A stretch of 64,000 nt of DNA, taken from Brevundimonas sp. SH203. GTDB lineage: Bacteria > Pseudomonadota > Alphaproteobacteria > Caulobacterales > Caulobacteraceae. The translations under genes and the position numbers were made by a program. A model generated the notes under the pieces. It was not told the DNA's origin. It ran no database searches and saw only the letters and a list, made by a program, of their open reading frames with translations. The DNA is taken from positions 62,001-126,000 of the forward strand of contig NZ_BDMM01000006.1 of the NCBI RefSeq assembly GCF_002157625.1, written 5' to 3'. The first letter of the stretch is position 1. Each line of letters starts with the position of its first letter. Shown here one piece after another: positions 9,399-19,085 of this stretch.

Positions 9399-10166
9399 TC
9401 AGTTCTTGAGGCGGTAGCCGGTCTGGAACATCCACATGACGATGGCCAGGCAGACGGCGAAGAAGCCCAGCGTCGCCGCCACGCTGACCCCGACCGCCAC
9501 GTCGCCCTGGCCGTAGAAGGCCCAGCGGAAGCCCGAGATCAGATAGACCACCGGGTTGAACAGGGTCACGGTGCGCCACCCCGCCGGCAGCATGTCGATG
9601 GAATAGAAGGCGCCGCCCAGGAAGGTCAGGGGCGTCACGATCAGCATCGGGATCATCTGCAGCTGTTCGAACCCGTCGGCCCAAACGCCGATGATGAAGC
9701 CGAACAGGCTGAACGTCACCGAGATCAGGATCAGGAAGGTCATCATCCAGACCGGGTGCAGAATCTGCAGCGGCACGAAGAAGGCCGCCGTCGCCAGGAT
9801 GATCAGGCCCAGCACCGCCGACTTGGTCGCCGCCGCCCCGACATAGGCCAGCACGATCTCCAGCGACGACACGGGCGCGGACAGGATTTCGTAGATGGTG
9901 CCGGTGAATTTGGGGAAGTAGATGCCGAACGAGGCGTTGAAGATCGACTGGGTGAACAGGCTGAGCATGATCAGGCCCGGCACGATGAAGGCGCCGTAGG
10001 GCACGCCCCCGACCTCCTGCATCCGGCTGCCGATGGCGCCGCCGAAGACGACGAAATACAGGGCCGTGGTGATGACCGGCGTGACCACGCTCTGCCACAG
10101 GGTGCGCAGCGCGCGCGCCATTTCGAAGCGATAGATCGCCCAGACGCCGTAGGCGTTGAAGGTCAT
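9399..10166 (-). CDS. yadH: ABC-2 type permease, YadH family
   Basis: Membrane subunit of a two-gene ABC exporter. 255 residues with six hydrophobic helices. The ABC-2 features are clear: [20 protein letters not shown] near the N-terminus, then [15 protein letters not shown], the [17 protein letters not shown] coupling region and [18 protein letters not shown] near the C-terminus. These closely follow the pattern of Escherichia coli YadH as I remember it. Its ATG overlaps the stop of the ATPase gene (ATGA, 10163-10166), so the two are translationally coupled. The exported substrate is unknown for this family. Confidence 0.92.
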   Translation of the reverse strand: MTFNAYGVWAIYRFEMARALRTLWQSVVTPVITTALYFVVFGGAIGSRMQEVGGVPYGAFIVPGLIMLSLFTQSIFNASFGIYFPKFTGTIYEILSAPVSSLEIVLAYVGAAATKSAVLGLIILATAAFFVPLQILHPVWMMTFLILISVTFSLFGFIIGVWADGFEQLQMIPMLIVTPLTFLGGAFYSIDMLPAGWRTVTLFNPVVYLISGFRWAFYGQGDVAVGVSVAATLGFFAVCLAIVMWMFQTGYRLKN

Positions 10167-11095
10167 GTGGCGGCTCCGTTCGTGTGAACCAGGCTGACGA
10201 AGATGTCTTCCAGCGAGCTCTGGCGGGTGTTCAGGTCCTTGAAGCCGATGTTCAGCCCCTCCAGCCGACGAATCAGCGAGGGGACGCCGGTGTCCTCGGC
10301 GTTGGCGTCGAAACTGTATTCCAGTTCGCCCCCGTCGGTCTTCAGCGTCAGGTCCCAGTCGGACAGCTCGGCGGGCAGGGCGTCCAGCGGCTCGACCAGG
10401 TTCAGCGTCAGGGTCTTCTTGCCCAGCTTCTTCATCAGGGCCGTCTTCTCCTCGACCAGGATCAACTCGCCCTTCAGGATCACCCCGATCCGGTCGGCCA
10501 TCTCCTCGGCCTCCTCGATATAGTGGGTGGTCAGGATGATGGTGACGCCGCGTTCGCGCAGCGTCCTGACCATCGCCCACATGTCGCGGCGCAGCTCCAC
10601 GTCCACGCCCGCCGTCGGCTCGTCCAGGAACAGGATGTCCGGCTCGTGGCTGAGGGCCTTGGCGATCATGACGCGCCGCTTCATGCCGCCCGAAAGGGTC
10701 CGCAGCTTGGCGTCGCGCTTGTCCCACAGCGACAGGTCGCGCAGCAGCCGTTCGATGAAGGCCGGGTTCGGCGCCTTGCCGAAAAGGCCCCGGCTAAAGG
10801 TGACGGTGGCCATGACCGTCTCGAAGGCGTCGGTGGTCAGTTCCTGCGGCACCAGGCCGATCTTGGTGCGGGCGGCGCGGAAATCGGCCTGAATGTCGTG
10901 ACCGTCGGCGACCACCGTGCCCGTCGAGGGGGTGACGATGCCGCAGATGATGGAGATCAGGGTGGTCTTGCCCGCCCCGTTCGGCCCGAGAAGCGCGAAA
11001 ATCTCGCCCTTCTCGATGCTCAGGTCGATGCGCTTCAACGCCTGAAGCCCCGACTTGTAGGTCTTGGTCAGGCCGTCGATCTGGATAACGGGCAT
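10163..11095 (-). CDS. yadG: ABC transporter ATPase, YadG family
   Basis: ATPase partner of the permease that follows. 310 residues. Walker A is GPNGAGKTT (37-45), the Q-loop is LVPQE (81-85), the ABC signature LSGGMKR (134-140), Walker B ILFLDEP (154-160) with D-loop AGVD, and the H-loop is LTTHYIEE. Beyond the nucleotide-binding domain a 75-residue C-terminal extension ends [11 protein letters not shown], as in YadG. The ATG at 11095 fits the start of the family; a much longer frame upstream of it is a G+C-rich artefact. Cytoplasmic, membrane-associated through YadH. Confidence 0.95.
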   Translation of the reverse strand: MPVIQIDGLTKTYKSGLQALKRIDLSIEKGEIFALLGPNGAGKTTLISIICGIVTPSTGTVVADGHDIQADFRAARTKIGLVPQELTTDAFETVMATVTFSRGLFGKAPNPAFIERLLRDLSLWDKRDAKLRTLSGGMKRRVMIAKALSHEPDILFLDEPTAGVDVELRRDMWAMVRTLRERGVTIILTTHYIEEAEEMADRIGVILKGELILVEEKTALMKKLGKKTLTLNLVEPLDALPAELSDWDLTLKTDGGELEYSFDANAEDTGVPSLIRRLEGLNIGFKDLNTRQSSLEDIFVSLVHTNGAAT

Positions 11096-11254
11096 GCAGC
11101 CTCCTGGCGCGGCGGGCGCAGGGGCGCGTCGCCGGATGTGGCGGCAATATGGCGTGCCGGCGGCCGCACTCAAGGGGCATGCGCTACGCCAAGCCGTTGT
11201 TAACCCGATTGGTCCACCGTGGCCGCCTGTGCCTGGTTTCGACGGGAGCTTCGC

Positions 11255-12616
11255 GTGTCGTCCCTGTCCCCCGCCCACCGCGCCGCTCTCATGGCGGTCG
11301 TCGAGGCCTGTCCCGATGCGTCGCTGGCGCAACTGGGCGAGGCGGTGGCGGCGCTGCCGGGGGAAAAGGCGGCGGAGCTGGCGGTCATCGTGGCCGAACA
11401 GGCGCGTGATCGCGCCCGGCGCGCCACCGCCTTCGCGCCCCTGCTGCCCCTGTTTCAGGCCCGCGCCGACGGCGTGCCGGCCCTGACCTTTCCGCCCGTG
11501 GTTTTGGCGCGCGTCTGGCGCGAGGCGACGGTCGGCGAGGAGGCGTTCCTGCCCCTGCTGGACGGGGCGGCGACGGTGGACGGCGAATGGACCCTGGCGG
11601 CGGATCGTCTGTGCGCGCGGGCGGCGGCGGTGCTGCGCGACCGGCCGCGCGACGTCTGGCCGGAGTTCCAGCGCCCGCCGGACGGCGCCCCGCCCGCCAC
11701 CCCGTCGGAGCTGGCGGGCTGTTTCGATATGACCCCCCTGGCCCGGACGGCCCTGCCGCGCCTGCCGATCTGGCTGGAGCGGCCGGACGACAACCAGCTG
11801 GCGGGGCTGCGCCTTCTGATCCAGGACTGTCTGGCCGTGGCGCCCGACGGGGGGCGGCGGATGATCGACATCCTGTTCGCCCATGTGGCGGACGCCGAGC
11901 GGATGTTGCGGGTCGTGACGCGCACCAGCCGTCTCGCCGACCGCGAGGTGACGCTGAGCCATTCGGACATGGCCGTCTTCGTCGAGCGGCTGCTGGCCTC
12001 GGTCCAGACGCGGGTGCAGCGGATGGCGTCGCTCAGAACCTCGCTGTCCGAGGAGGCCATGCAGACGGTGGTGGATCAGGTCGTCTGGTGCGCCGGGGTG
12101 CTGGCCGAGATGGACATGACCCTGCAGATCCGTCCCGACTCCAGCTGGGGCAAGACGGCGCGGATGGCGCGGGTGCAAGTGTCGGGCCAGCTGTCCGGCC
12201 TGATGAAGTCGACGACGGCGGCGGTTCACGCCGCCCTGCCGCTGAAACGCCGCGCCATCGCCGGCCGCATGACCCGGATGTCGCCGTGGCTGGAGGCGCC
12301 GGCCGACGGCGAGCCGATCGAGGCGGCGGCGGCCCTGCTGACGGCGTCGGCGGCGCTGCGGGGAGCGGCTGTGACCTTCGGCTGCGAGGCGGATCGCGCG
12401 GCCCTGCAGACCGAACTGACCGACTATCTGACCACCTGGGCCAACGAGGCGCTGGACGGGATGGCGGACGGGGAGGTCGAGAACCCGGATCAGGCGCTGC
12501 GGCTGGTCGGGGTGGCGGCGCGGTTCCTGACGCTGATCGAGGCGCTGGAGGCGGCCCGCGCGGTTCGGCGGCGCGCGGCGACGGCCGAGATCGCCCGCCT
12601 GCCGTCATCCGACTGA
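11255..12616 (+). CDS. Conserved hypothetical protein, mostly helical
   Basis: 453 residues, not recognised. The GTG at 11255 is chosen because GGGAG lies 8 bases before it; an upstream GTG at 11219 has no ribosome site. No signal peptide or membrane helix. The sequence is almost entirely Ala/Leu/Arg-rich helices, many with the pairwise layout of helical repeats (for example [26 protein letters not shown] split over two helices), so a HEAT-like or alpha-solenoid fold is plausible. There is a central [20 protein letters not shown] stretch. It is divergent from the YadGH exporter and ends 58 bases before ccmI. No function is proposed. Confidence 0.7.
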   Translation: MSSLSPAHRAALMAVVEACPDASLAQLGEAVAALPGEKAAELAVIVAEQARDRARRATAFAPLLPLFQARADGVPALTFPPVVLARVWREATVGEEAFLPLLDGAATVDGEWTLAADRLCARAAAVLRDRPRDVWPEFQRPPDGAPPATPSELAGCFDMTPLARTALPRLPIWLERPDDNQLAGLRLLIQDCLAVAPDGGRRMIDILFAHVADAERMLRVVTRTSRLADREVTLSHSDMAVFVERLLASVQTRVQRMASLRTSLSEEAMQTVVDQVVWCAGVLAEMDMTLQIRPDSSWGKTARMARVQVSGQLSGLMKSTTAAVHAALPLKRRAIAGRMTRMSPWLEAPADGEPIEAAAALLTASAALRGAAVTFGCEADRAALQTELTDYLTTWANEALDGMADGEVENPDQALRLVGVAARFLTLIEALEAARAVRRRAATAEIARLPSSD

Positions 12617-12674
12617 AAATCAGGCGCGAATGGCGTCTCGCCCGACGCCCATTGTTCGGCTAGACCCCTGAACC

Positions 12675-13493
12675 ATGATCGCCTTCTGGATGATGACGGG
12701 ACTGGCGGCGGCCCTGGCCGCCCTGTTGGTGCTGGCCGGCGCGCGTCGCGGGGCGGAACCGGCGGCGGACGTCGAGACGCAGGCCGGATCGCGCGAGATC
12801 GAGGAACTGGACCGGCTGAAGGCACGTGGTCTCTTGGACGAGGCCGCTCATACGGCGGCGCGGGCCGAGGCGGGGCGCCGATTGCTGGCCGTGACGGCGA
12901 CGGCGGCGCCCGTCGCCGGCGCGCGGGACCGGCTGTGGGTTCTCGGCGGGATCGGCGTCATGGTGGCGGGGGCGCTGGGTCTCTATGTCGCGACCGGAAC
13001 GCCCGGCCTGCCGGACCAGGGCTATGAGCGGCGGGTCGACGCCTGGGCGGCCGATCTGAACGGGTTGGAGCCGGCGCAGCTGGCGGCCGTGACCGCCCGC
13101 GTCGTCCGGGAAAAGCCCGGCGATCGTCAGGCCCTGGCCATGCTGGGCGCCGCGCGCTTCGCCGCCGACGATCCACTGGGGGCGGCCTCGGCCTTTCGCC
13201 GGCTGATCGACCTGGACCCCAAAAACGCCCAGGCCTGGGCGCGGCTGGGCGAAAGCCTGGTGGTGGCCAACGACAACCAGATCGGCGGCGACGCCGAGGC
13301 GGCCTTCCGTCAGGCGCTGAACCTGGACCCCGATCAGTTGGGCGCGCGCTTCTTCCTGGGTGAGGCGGCGCTGCGGCGGGGCGACCGGACGGCGGCGCGC
13401 GACCTGTGGGCGCCCCTGATCGCGGCCCTCGATCCCGCCGATCCGCGCCGTCGGGATCTGGAACGCCGCCTGCCCGAGGCCAAGCCGCAATGA
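12675..13493 (+). CDS. ccmI: Cytochrome c maturation protein CcmI (CycH)
   Basis: Apocytochrome chaperone that presents apocytochrome c to the haem ligase CcmF-CcmH. 272 residues. An N-terminal helix (1-22), a short cytoplasmic loop with a Leu-zipper-like EIEELDRLKARGLLDEAA, and a second helix (about 78-100) form the membrane part. The periplasmic domain carries TPR motifs, visible as REKPGDRQALAMLGAARFAADD, IDLDPKNAQAWARLGESL and LNLDPDQLGARFFLGEAALR. It is the first gene of a ccmI-ccmE-ccmF-ccmH run in the order known from rhizobial cycHJKL operons. Confidence 0.94.
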   Translation: MIAFWMMTGLAAALAALLVLAGARRGAEPAADVETQAGSREIEELDRLKARGLLDEAAHTAARAEAGRRLLAVTATAAPVAGARDRLWVLGGIGVMVAGALGLYVATGTPGLPDQGYERRVDAWAADLNGLEPAQLAAVTARVVREKPGDRQALAMLGAARFAADDPLGAASAFRRLIDLDPKNAQAWARLGESLVVANDNQIGGDAEAAFRQALNLDPDQLGARFFLGEAALRRGDRTAARDLWAPLIAALDPADPRRRDLERRLPEAKPQ

Positions 13494-13551
13494 CGCATTG
13501 GTCGCGCCCGGCGCCGGGGCTATACGGCGTCGAACCTCGGAAGTCCGTCGC

Positions 13552-14046
13552 ATGAGCTGGCTGCCCAAATCGCCAAAGGCCCGTCGCCGCCTGTGGGTCG
13601 TCGCCGCCGTGGCGCCGATCCTGGCGCTGGCCGTCGGCCTGTCGCTGTGGGCCATGCAGGACAGCGTGACCTTCTTCTACTCTCCGTCCGAGGCCACGGC
13701 CGACAAGGCGCCGGAGGGGCGCAACATCCGTCTGGGCGGTCTGGTCGAGGTCGGCAGCGTCAGGAAGTCCGGGGACGGCGTCGTGGCCTTTTCCGTCACC
13801 GACAATGTGGGCGTCACCCGCGTCGTCTATCACGGCGACCTGCCCGACCTGTTCCGCGAAGGGCAGGGGATCGTGGCGCAGGGCGCGTTCGGCGCCGACC
13901 GCACCTTCCACGCCAGCCAGGTTTTGGCCAAGCACGACGAGAACTATATGCCGCGCGAAGTCGCCGACCGCCTGAAGGAAAAGGGCGAATGGCGGCCCGC
14001 GGCGGCCCCGACGGCGGCGGCCGCCAGCCAGACCCTGCCCTCATGA
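13552..14046 (+). CDS. ccmE: Haem chaperone CcmE (CycJ)
   Basis: Periplasmic haem chaperone tethered by one N-terminal helix (about 13-35). It binds haem covalently and hands it to CcmF. 164 residues, normal for the family. The haem-binding motif is KHDENYMP, with His128 and Tyr132 in the conserved H-x-x-x-Y spacing. FYSPSEA, NIRLGGLVE and ALVxxxFR-like VYHGDLPDLFREGQG match the OB-fold core. ATG 13552 gives the correct short cytoplasmic start. The stop overlaps the ccmF start (ATGA at 14043-14046). Confidence 0.96.
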   Translation: MSWLPKSPKARRRLWVVAAVAPILALAVGLSLWAMQDSVTFFYSPSEATADKAPEGRNIRLGGLVEVGSVRKSGDGVVAFSVTDNVGVTRVVYHGDLPDLFREGQGIVAQGAFGADRTFHASQVLAKHDENYMPREVADRLKEKGEWRPAAAPTAAAASQTLPS

Positions 14047-16031
14047 TCGCCGAGTTCGGGGCCTTCGCCCTGGCGCTGGCGCTGGCGCTGTCGATCCTTC
14101 AGATGGGTTTGTCGGCGGCCGGGCGCGTGCGGCGCAGCCCGGTGCTGGCGGGTGCGGCCGAAGGGGCGGCGCTGGCGGCGGCGGCGGCGGTCGCCCTCAG
14201 TTTCGCGGCCCTGATCTACGCCTTCGTCGTGTCCGACTTCTCGGTCTCGAACGTGGCGGCCAACAGCCACACCGACAAGCCGATGCTGTACAAGGTCGCC
14301 GGCGCCTGGGGCAGCCACGAAGGCTCGCTGCTGCTGTGGTGTCTGGTCCTGACCGTCTTCGGCGGGGCGCTGGCGCGGGCGCGCGGCCTGCCGTTCGGGC
14401 TGAAGGCCTCGGCCGTAGCGGTGCAGGGCGCGCTGGGGTCGCTGTTCCTGGCCTTCGCCGTCTTCACCTCCAGCCCCTTCGCTCGCCTGGACCCCGCGCC
14501 GTTCCAGGGCGCGTCGCTGAATCCCCTGCTGCAGGACCCGGCGCTGGCGGTGCATCCGCCGCTGCTCTATGTGGGCTATGTCGGGTTTTCGGTCTGCTTC
14601 TCCCTGGCGGTCGCGGCCCTGATCGAGGGACGGGCGCAGACGGCCTTCTGGCCCGCCTGGGGGCGATGGGTCCGGCCCTGGGCGCTGGCCAGTTGGGCGT
14701 TTCTTACGGTCGGCATCACCCTGGGGTCGTTCTGGGCCTATTACGAGTTGGGCTGGGGCGGCTGGTGGTTCTGGGACCCGGTGGAGAACGCCTCCTTCAT
14801 GCCCTGGCTGGCGGGCGCGGCCCTGCTGCACAGCGCGGTCGTGACCGAGCGGCGCGGCGCTCTGGCGGGCTGGACCGTGTTTTTGGCCCTGTTGGCCTTC
14901 ACCTTCTCCATGCTGGGGGCGTTTCTGGTGCGGTCGGGCGTGCTGACCAGCGTTCACGCCTTTGCGGTCGATCCCAAGCGGGGGATGATGCTGTTGGCCA
15001 TATTGGGCGTCACGGCAGGCGCCGCCTTCGCCCTGTTCGCCTGGCGCGCGCCTCAGCTGAAGGGCGGGGGCCTGTTCGCGCCGATCAGCCGCGAGGGCGC
15101 GCTGGTGCTGAACAATCTGTTCCTGACGGCGGCGGCGGCGACGGTGCTGCTGGGGACGCTCTATCCCCTGATCCTGGAGGCCGCATCCGGGGCGACCATC
15201 TCGGTCGGGCCGCCCTATTTCGCCGCCACCTTCACGCCCCTGATGATGGTCGCCTTCCTGATCCTGCCGGCGGGGCCTCTTTTGGCATGGAAGCGCGGCG
15301 ATTTGCCCGGCGCGATGCAGAGGCTGGCCGTGGCGGGGGGCGTGGCCATCCTGTCGGCCGTGGCCGCCTATGCCCTGTGGGAGCCGCGCAAGGCCTTGGC
15401 CGCCGTCGGAATCGGCGTCGGCGCCTGGCTGATCGCCGGATCGCTGGCCGAGGTCGCCGAGCGCATCCGCCTGTTCCGCGCCGCCGGGGCCGAGACCTGG
15501 CGACGGGCGAAGGGCCTGCCGCTGGGCGCCTGGGGCATGACGCTGGCGCATCTGGGGGTGGGGGTCTTCATCCTGGGCGCGGTGGTCGAGACAGGGTTCA
15601 AGGCCGAGGCCGCGCGGTCGCTGACCCTGGGCCAGAGCCTGTCGGCCGGGCCGTGGACCGTCACGCTGGACGATGTGCGGGTGGTCGAGGGGCCGAACTA
15701 TCTGGCCGAACAGGGACGGCTGACCGTGCGCCCCGCCGACGACCGGGGGCGGGCCACGGCCGTCACGGCCGAGCGGCGGTTCTTCCCCGCCGGGGGGCAG
15801 ACCACCACCGAGGTCGGTCTGGATTTCCGGGGGCTGGACGACGTCTATGTGGTGATCGGCGAGCGGGCCGGCAGTCCCGAGCAACCGGCCTGGGTCGTGC
15901 GCCTGTACTGGAACCCCTGGGCGCGGCTGATCTTCCTGGGACCGGCGATCATGGCCCTGGGCGGGGCGCTGTCCTTGATGGATCGGCGGCTGCGTCTGGG
16001 TGTGGGGCAAAGACGGCGCAGGGCGGCATGA
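14043..16031 (+). CDS. ccmF: Haem lyase subunit CcmF (CycK)
   Basis: Multi-pass membrane haem ligase that attaches haem to the CxxCH motif of apocytochromes c together with CcmH and CcmI. 662 residues with about 14-15 hydrophobic helices. The haem-handling WWD motif WGGWWFWDPVENASFMPW is at about residues 238-255. Family stretches SHTDKPMLYKVAGAWGSHEG, LNPLLQDPALAVHPPLLYVGYVG and FLVRSGVLTSVHAFA, each with a conserved His, are all present. The ATG overlaps the ccmE stop and the stop overlaps the ccmH start, so the three are coupled. Confidence 0.97.
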   Translation: MIAEFGAFALALALALSILQMGLSAAGRVRRSPVLAGAAEGAALAAAAAVALSFAALIYAFVVSDFSVSNVAANSHTDKPMLYKVAGAWGSHEGSLLLWCLVLTVFGGALARARGLPFGLKASAVAVQGALGSLFLAFAVFTSSPFARLDPAPFQGASLNPLLQDPALAVHPPLLYVGYVGFSVCFSLAVAALIEGRAQTAFWPAWGRWVRPWALASWAFLTVGITLGSFWAYYELGWGGWWFWDPVENASFMPWLAGAALLHSAVVTERRGALAGWTVFLALLAFTFSMLGAFLVRSGVLTSVHAFAVDPKRGMMLLAILGVTAGAAFALFAWRAPQLKGGGLFAPISREGALVLNNLFLTAAAATVLLGTLYPLILEAASGATISVGPPYFAATFTPLMMVAFLILPAGPLLAWKRGDLPGAMQRLAVAGGVAILSAVAAYALWEPRKALAAVGIGVGAWLIAGSLAEVAERIRLFRAAGAETWRRAKGLPLGAWGMTLAHLGVGVFILGAVVETGFKAEAARSLTLGQSLSAGPWTVTLDDVRVVEGPNYLAEQGRLTVRPADDRGRATAVTAERRFFPAGGQTTTEVGLDFRGLDDVYVVIGERAGSPEQPAWVVRLYWNPWARLIFLGPAIMALGGALSLMDRRLRLGVGQRRRRAA

Positions 16032-16534
16032 GGCGTCTGACGGTCCTTCTGGCCGCGCCGATCCTTGCGCTGATGCTGACGGCGGCCGAACCGCCCGCCG
16101 CGCCCGACCGGCCCCTGCCCGATGCGGCGCAGGAGGCCCGCGCCCAAGCCCTGTTCAAGAACGTGCGCTGCGTCGTCTGCCAGCACGAGGCCATCGCCGA
16201 CAGCCCGGCGGGCGTCGCAGGCGACATGCGCCGTCTGATTCGCGAGGAGATCGCGTCCGGCGCGACCGATCAGGCGGTGCGCGACGATCTGGTGCGCCGG
16301 TTCGGCGACTATGTGCTGTTCACCCCGCCGGTGCGGGCGGGAACCTGGTTTTTGTGGTTCGGGCCGTTCGCCCTGGTCGTGCTGGCCGGGATCGCCCTGA
16401 TGCTGCGCGCCCGGCGTCGGCCCGCCGAGACGCCCGGCCTGACGCCCGACGAGGAGCGGCGGCTGGACGAAGTTCTGCGAAATGAGAAGCTTCGCCGCGA
16501 TCCTGACGCAACCTCGCCTCACGACGGGCTTTAG
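16028..16534 (+). CDS. ccmH: Cytochrome c maturation protein CcmH (CycL)
   Basis: Thiol-redox subunit of the haem ligase; it keeps the apocytochrome CxxC reduced. 168 residues. Signal peptide or anchor at 1-20, then the LRCxxC active site as VRCVVCQHE (Cys48, Cys51), a three-helix bundle, and a C-terminal membrane helix (about 104-126). The family usually has Asn after CQ; here it is His53. ccmG/dsbE is not between ccmF and ccmH, which is normal for the rhizobial cycHJKL arrangement. The ATG overlaps the ccmF stop. Confidence 0.94.
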   Translation: MRRLTVLLAAPILALMLTAAEPPAAPDRPLPDAAQEARAQALFKNVRCVVCQHEAIADSPAGVAGDMRRLIREEIASGATDQAVRDDLVRRFGDYVLFTPPVRAGTWFLWFGPFALVVLAGIALMLRARRRPAETPGLTPDEERRLDEVLRNEKLRRDPDATSPHDGL

Positions 16535-16641
16535 TCGGGATCAACCATCGACGGTCGGCATTGGCGCAAAAGCCTTCCGGCCTATATCAATCGCGAAACC
16601 GGCGCCCGTCTGGCGTCGGACAGAGGATCGCAAGGACCACG

Positions 16642-18186
16642 ATGCTGAAGCGCAAGGAGTTCATTCTCGGGGCCGCGGCCGGCCTGACCCTGGCGGCGGC
16701 GGCGACCGCCGGCGGCGTGATCAACTGGCCCGGCGCGCACGCCGAACCCCAGGCGGTCAACCGCATCACCCCGGTCCCGGCCAATGGCGACAGCTTCACC
16801 CCGCCGCCGGGCGCGCCCAACAGTTTCGCGACCATCTTCGAACAGGTGGCCCCGGCCGTCGTTCAGATCGACGTGACGGTCAAGGTCGACCAGCCCCAGG
16901 GCGGCGCCTTCAGCATTCCCGGCCTGCCGTTCCAGTTCGTGCCGCCGCAAGGCCGCGGCGGGCGGGGCGGCAATGACGAGCCGCAGACGACGCAAGGCGC
17001 CGGCTCGGGCTTCTTCATCTCGCAGGACGGCTTCATCGTCACCAACAACCACGTCGTCGCCGACGCGACCGAGATCAAGGTCAAGATGTCGGACGGCCGC
17101 GAACTGCCGGCCCGCCTGATCGGTCGCGACGCCGGCACCGACCTGGCGGTGATCAAGGTCGAGGGCAACGACTTCAAATACGTCAGCTTCGAAGAGACGG
17201 CCCAGCCCCGCGTGGGCGACTGGGTCATCGCCATCGGCAACCCCTTCGGCCTGGGCGGCACCGCCACGGCGGGTATCGTCTCGGCCAAGGCGCGCGACAT
17301 CGATCCGTCCGGCTACAACGACTACATCCAGATCGACGCGGCCATCAACCGGGGCAACTCGGGCGGCCCGACTTTCGACATTCACGGCCGCGTCATCGGC
17401 GTGAACTCGGCCATCTATTCGCCGACCGGCAGTTCAGTCGGCATCGGCTTCGCCATTCCGGCCGAGACGGCCAAGGCGATCACCGAGCGGCTGATGCGCG
17501 GCGAATCCATCGAGCGTGGCTATCTGGGCGTCCAAATCGGCAACCTGACCGACGAGTACAAGGAAAGCCTGGGACTGCCGGCGACGACAAAGGGCGCCTA
17601 CGTCGTCGAGGTCACGCCGGATGCACCGGCGGCGCGCGCCGGCCTTCAACCGGGCGATGTCGTGGTGAACCTGAATGGTCGCGCGATCGAAGGCTCCAGC
17701 GAGCTGACACGGGCGGTGGGATCGGCCAAGCCGGGCGACACCCTTCGGCTTGAACTGTTGCGTGAAGGCCGTCGCCAGACGGTCAATGTCCGCGCCGGCA
17801 CCCGTCCTGCGAATCTGGAAGTCGCCGGATCGGAAGACGGTGATGGTTCCAAGGCGCCGTCCAACCCAGGTGCCGCCACCGGCGAAGTCGTAGAAGGCCT
17901 GACCGTCGCACCCGTCACCGGCGCGCTGCGCGGCCGGTTCGACATCCCCGAGGGCGTTCAGGGCTTGGTCGTCACGAGCGTGAACCAGCAGTCGCGCGCA
18001 GGGCGTCTGGGCTTCCAGCCGGGGATGGTGATCATTCAGGCGAACGGGCGCAGCGTCGGATCGACGGTTGACCTGAAGGGCGCCGTGGAAGCCGTGAAGG
18101 GCGCGGGACGTCCCGGCATTCTGTTGCTGGTTCGCACCCCGCGCGGGAACAGTCCCATTGTTCTGCCGCTGCAGGACAAGAACTGA
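16642..18186 (+). CDS. Do/HtrA-family periplasmic serine endoprotease (DegP/DegQ-like)
   Basis: Envelope quality-control protease and chaperone. 514 residues. The N-terminus (MLKRKEFILG then a hydrophobic stretch to about 28) is a signal anchor or signal peptide ending near GAHA. The trypsin-like domain has the triad His137 (TNNHVVA), Asp167 (GTDLAVIKV) and Ser240 (RGNSGGPT). Two PDZ domains follow: YLGVQIGNLT at about 295 and a second near 400-510 ending in the LLVRTPRGNSPIVLPL strand. A Gly/Arg-rich loop QGRGGRGG (about 103-110) corresponds to the LA loop. ATG 16642 has AAGGA 6 bases upstream; the longer frame from 16561 would destroy the signal peptide. A perfect hairpin follows the stop. 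Confidence 0.95.
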   Translation: MLKRKEFILGAAAGLTLAAAATAGGVINWPGAHAEPQAVNRITPVPANGDSFTPPPGAPNSFATIFEQVAPAVVQIDVTVKVDQPQGGAFSIPGLPFQFVPPQGRGGRGGNDEPQTTQGAGSGFFISQDGFIVTNNHVVADATEIKVKMSDGRELPARLIGRDAGTDLAVIKVEGNDFKYVSFEETAQPRVGDWVIAIGNPFGLGGTATAGIVSAKARDIDPSGYNDYIQIDAAINRGNSGGPTFDIHGRVIGVNSAIYSPTGSSVGIGFAIPAETAKAITERLMRGESIERGYLGVQIGNLTDEYKESLGLPATTKGAYVVEVTPDAPAARAGLQPGDVVVNLNGRAIEGSSELTRAVGSAKPGDTLRLELLREGRRQTVNVRAGTRPANLEVAGSEDGDGSKAPSNPGAATGEVVEGLTVAPVTGALRGRFDIPEGVQGLVVTSVNQQSRAGRLGFQPGMVIIQANGRSVGSTVDLKGAVEAVKGAGRPGILLLVRTPRGNSPIVLPLQDKN

Positions 18187-18215
18187 TCGGCATTCTGACC
18201 AAGCCTTAACTCGTC

Positions 18216-18255
18216 AATCGCCGCCGATGCGCTAACATCGGCGGCGATTTTGATT
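18216..18255 (+). terminator. Hairpin terminator after the Do-like protease gene
   Basis: A perfect 14-bp stem (AATCGCCGCCGATG / CATCGGCGGCGATT) with a 6-base CGCTAA loop is followed by TTTGATT. The stem is very stable and the T-run is short, so termination is likely but may not be complete. It separates the protease unit from the two-component genes. Confidence 0.8.
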
Positions 18256-18268
18256 CCGGGAGGGGTTC

Positions 18269-18940
18269 ATGCGGATTCTGGTGGTCGAGGATGACGCCGA
18301 GGCGGCGACCGCCATGGTGCGGGGTCTGTCCGAAGCCGGACATGACGTCACCCACGCCGTGGACGGCGCCTTCGGCCTGTTGGAGGCGCAAAAAGGCGGT
18401 TACGACGTCTATGTGGTGGACCGGATGATGCCGCGCCTGGACGGGGTCGGCATGGTCGAAACGGTCAGGAAGGGCGGCGACCAGACGCCGGTCCTGTTCC
18501 TGTCCGCACTGGGCGAGGTCGAGGATCGGGTGACGGGGCTGAAGGCCGGAGCCGACGACTATCTGGTCAAACCCTACGCCTTCGCCGAACTGATCGCGCG
18601 GGTGGAGGCCCTGGCGCGTCGGCGCGAGACGGGCGGGGTGCAGACCGTGCTTAAGGTCGGCGACCTGGAGATGAACCTGATCGGCCGCACCGTGCATCGC
18701 GGAACGACCGAGATCGACCTCCAGCCGCGCGAGTTCCAGCTGCTGGAGTTTCTGATGCGCCACGCGGGCCAGTCGGTGACGCGCACCATGCTGCTGGAAA
18801 AGGTCTGGGAATACCATTTCGACCCCCAGACCAACGTCATCGACGTCCACATCAGCCGCCTGCGCTCCAAGATCGACAAGGGCTTCGACAAGGCCATGCT
18901 GCAGACCGTGCGTGGCGCGGGGTATCGGTTGGAGGCGTAA
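18269..18940 (+). CDS. OmpR/PhoB-family response regulator
   Basis: DNA-binding response regulator, 223 residues. The receiver domain (1-118) has the acidic pair Asp8-Asp9, the phospho-acceptor Asp51 (VVDRMMP), a switch Ser in FLSALGE and the conserved Lys in VKPYAFAEL. The winged-helix output domain (about 128-222) contains LQPREFQLLEFLMRHAGQSVTRTMLL and the recognition helix region NVIDVHISRLRSKID. ATG 18269 is preceded by GGGAGGGG. The histidine kinase gene follows after a 145-base spacer holding an inverted repeat. The signal sensed is not evident. Confidence 0.95.
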   Translation: MRILVVEDDAEAATAMVRGLSEAGHDVTHAVDGAFGLLEAQKGGYDVYVVDRMMPRLDGVGMVETVRKGGDQTPVLFLSALGEVEDRVTGLKAGADDYLVKPYAFAELIARVEALARRRETGGVQTVLKVGDLEMNLIGRTVHRGTTEIDLQPREFQLLEFLMRHAGQSVTRTMLLEKVWEYHFDPQTNVIDVHISRLRSKIDKGFDKAMLQTVRGAGYRLEA

Positions 18941-18947
18941 CCTCATG

Positions 18948-19080
18948 CGTGAGTGGTGAATGGTGAAGGGTGAGCAGGGAGGATCGCAGCGAAAATTGGT
19001 TGCGAACACGGCTTATGTTTCCGCATCGATCTGACCATTCCGCCATTCCGCCATTCACCCATCACGAGTCACCGCTCACG
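18948..19080. repeat. Imperfect inverted repeat between regulator and kinase genes
   Basis: The left part is built from GGTGAATGGTGAAGGGTGAG and the right part from CATTCACCCATCACGAGTC plus CACCGCTCAC, which are roughly complementary, so the spacer can fold into a long imperfect hairpin. The right half also has a short tandem CCATTCCG x3. It resembles in style (GTGAG/CTCAC-rich) the repeat found at 39321 and 41966. Confidence 0.5.
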
Positions 19081-19085
19081 CCCTC

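Noticed and set aside
8340..10187. 615-codon plus frame across the Pro/Ala-rich gene and the ABC permease
   Set aside because: Arg/Gly-rich low-complexity product spanning two clear genes of the other strand.
16028..16534. Missing ccmG between ccmF and ccmH as a possible gene loss
   Set aside because: The order ccmI-E-F-H without ccmG is the normal cycHJKL layout of many alphaproteobacteria, where ccmG is with ccmABC elsewhere.
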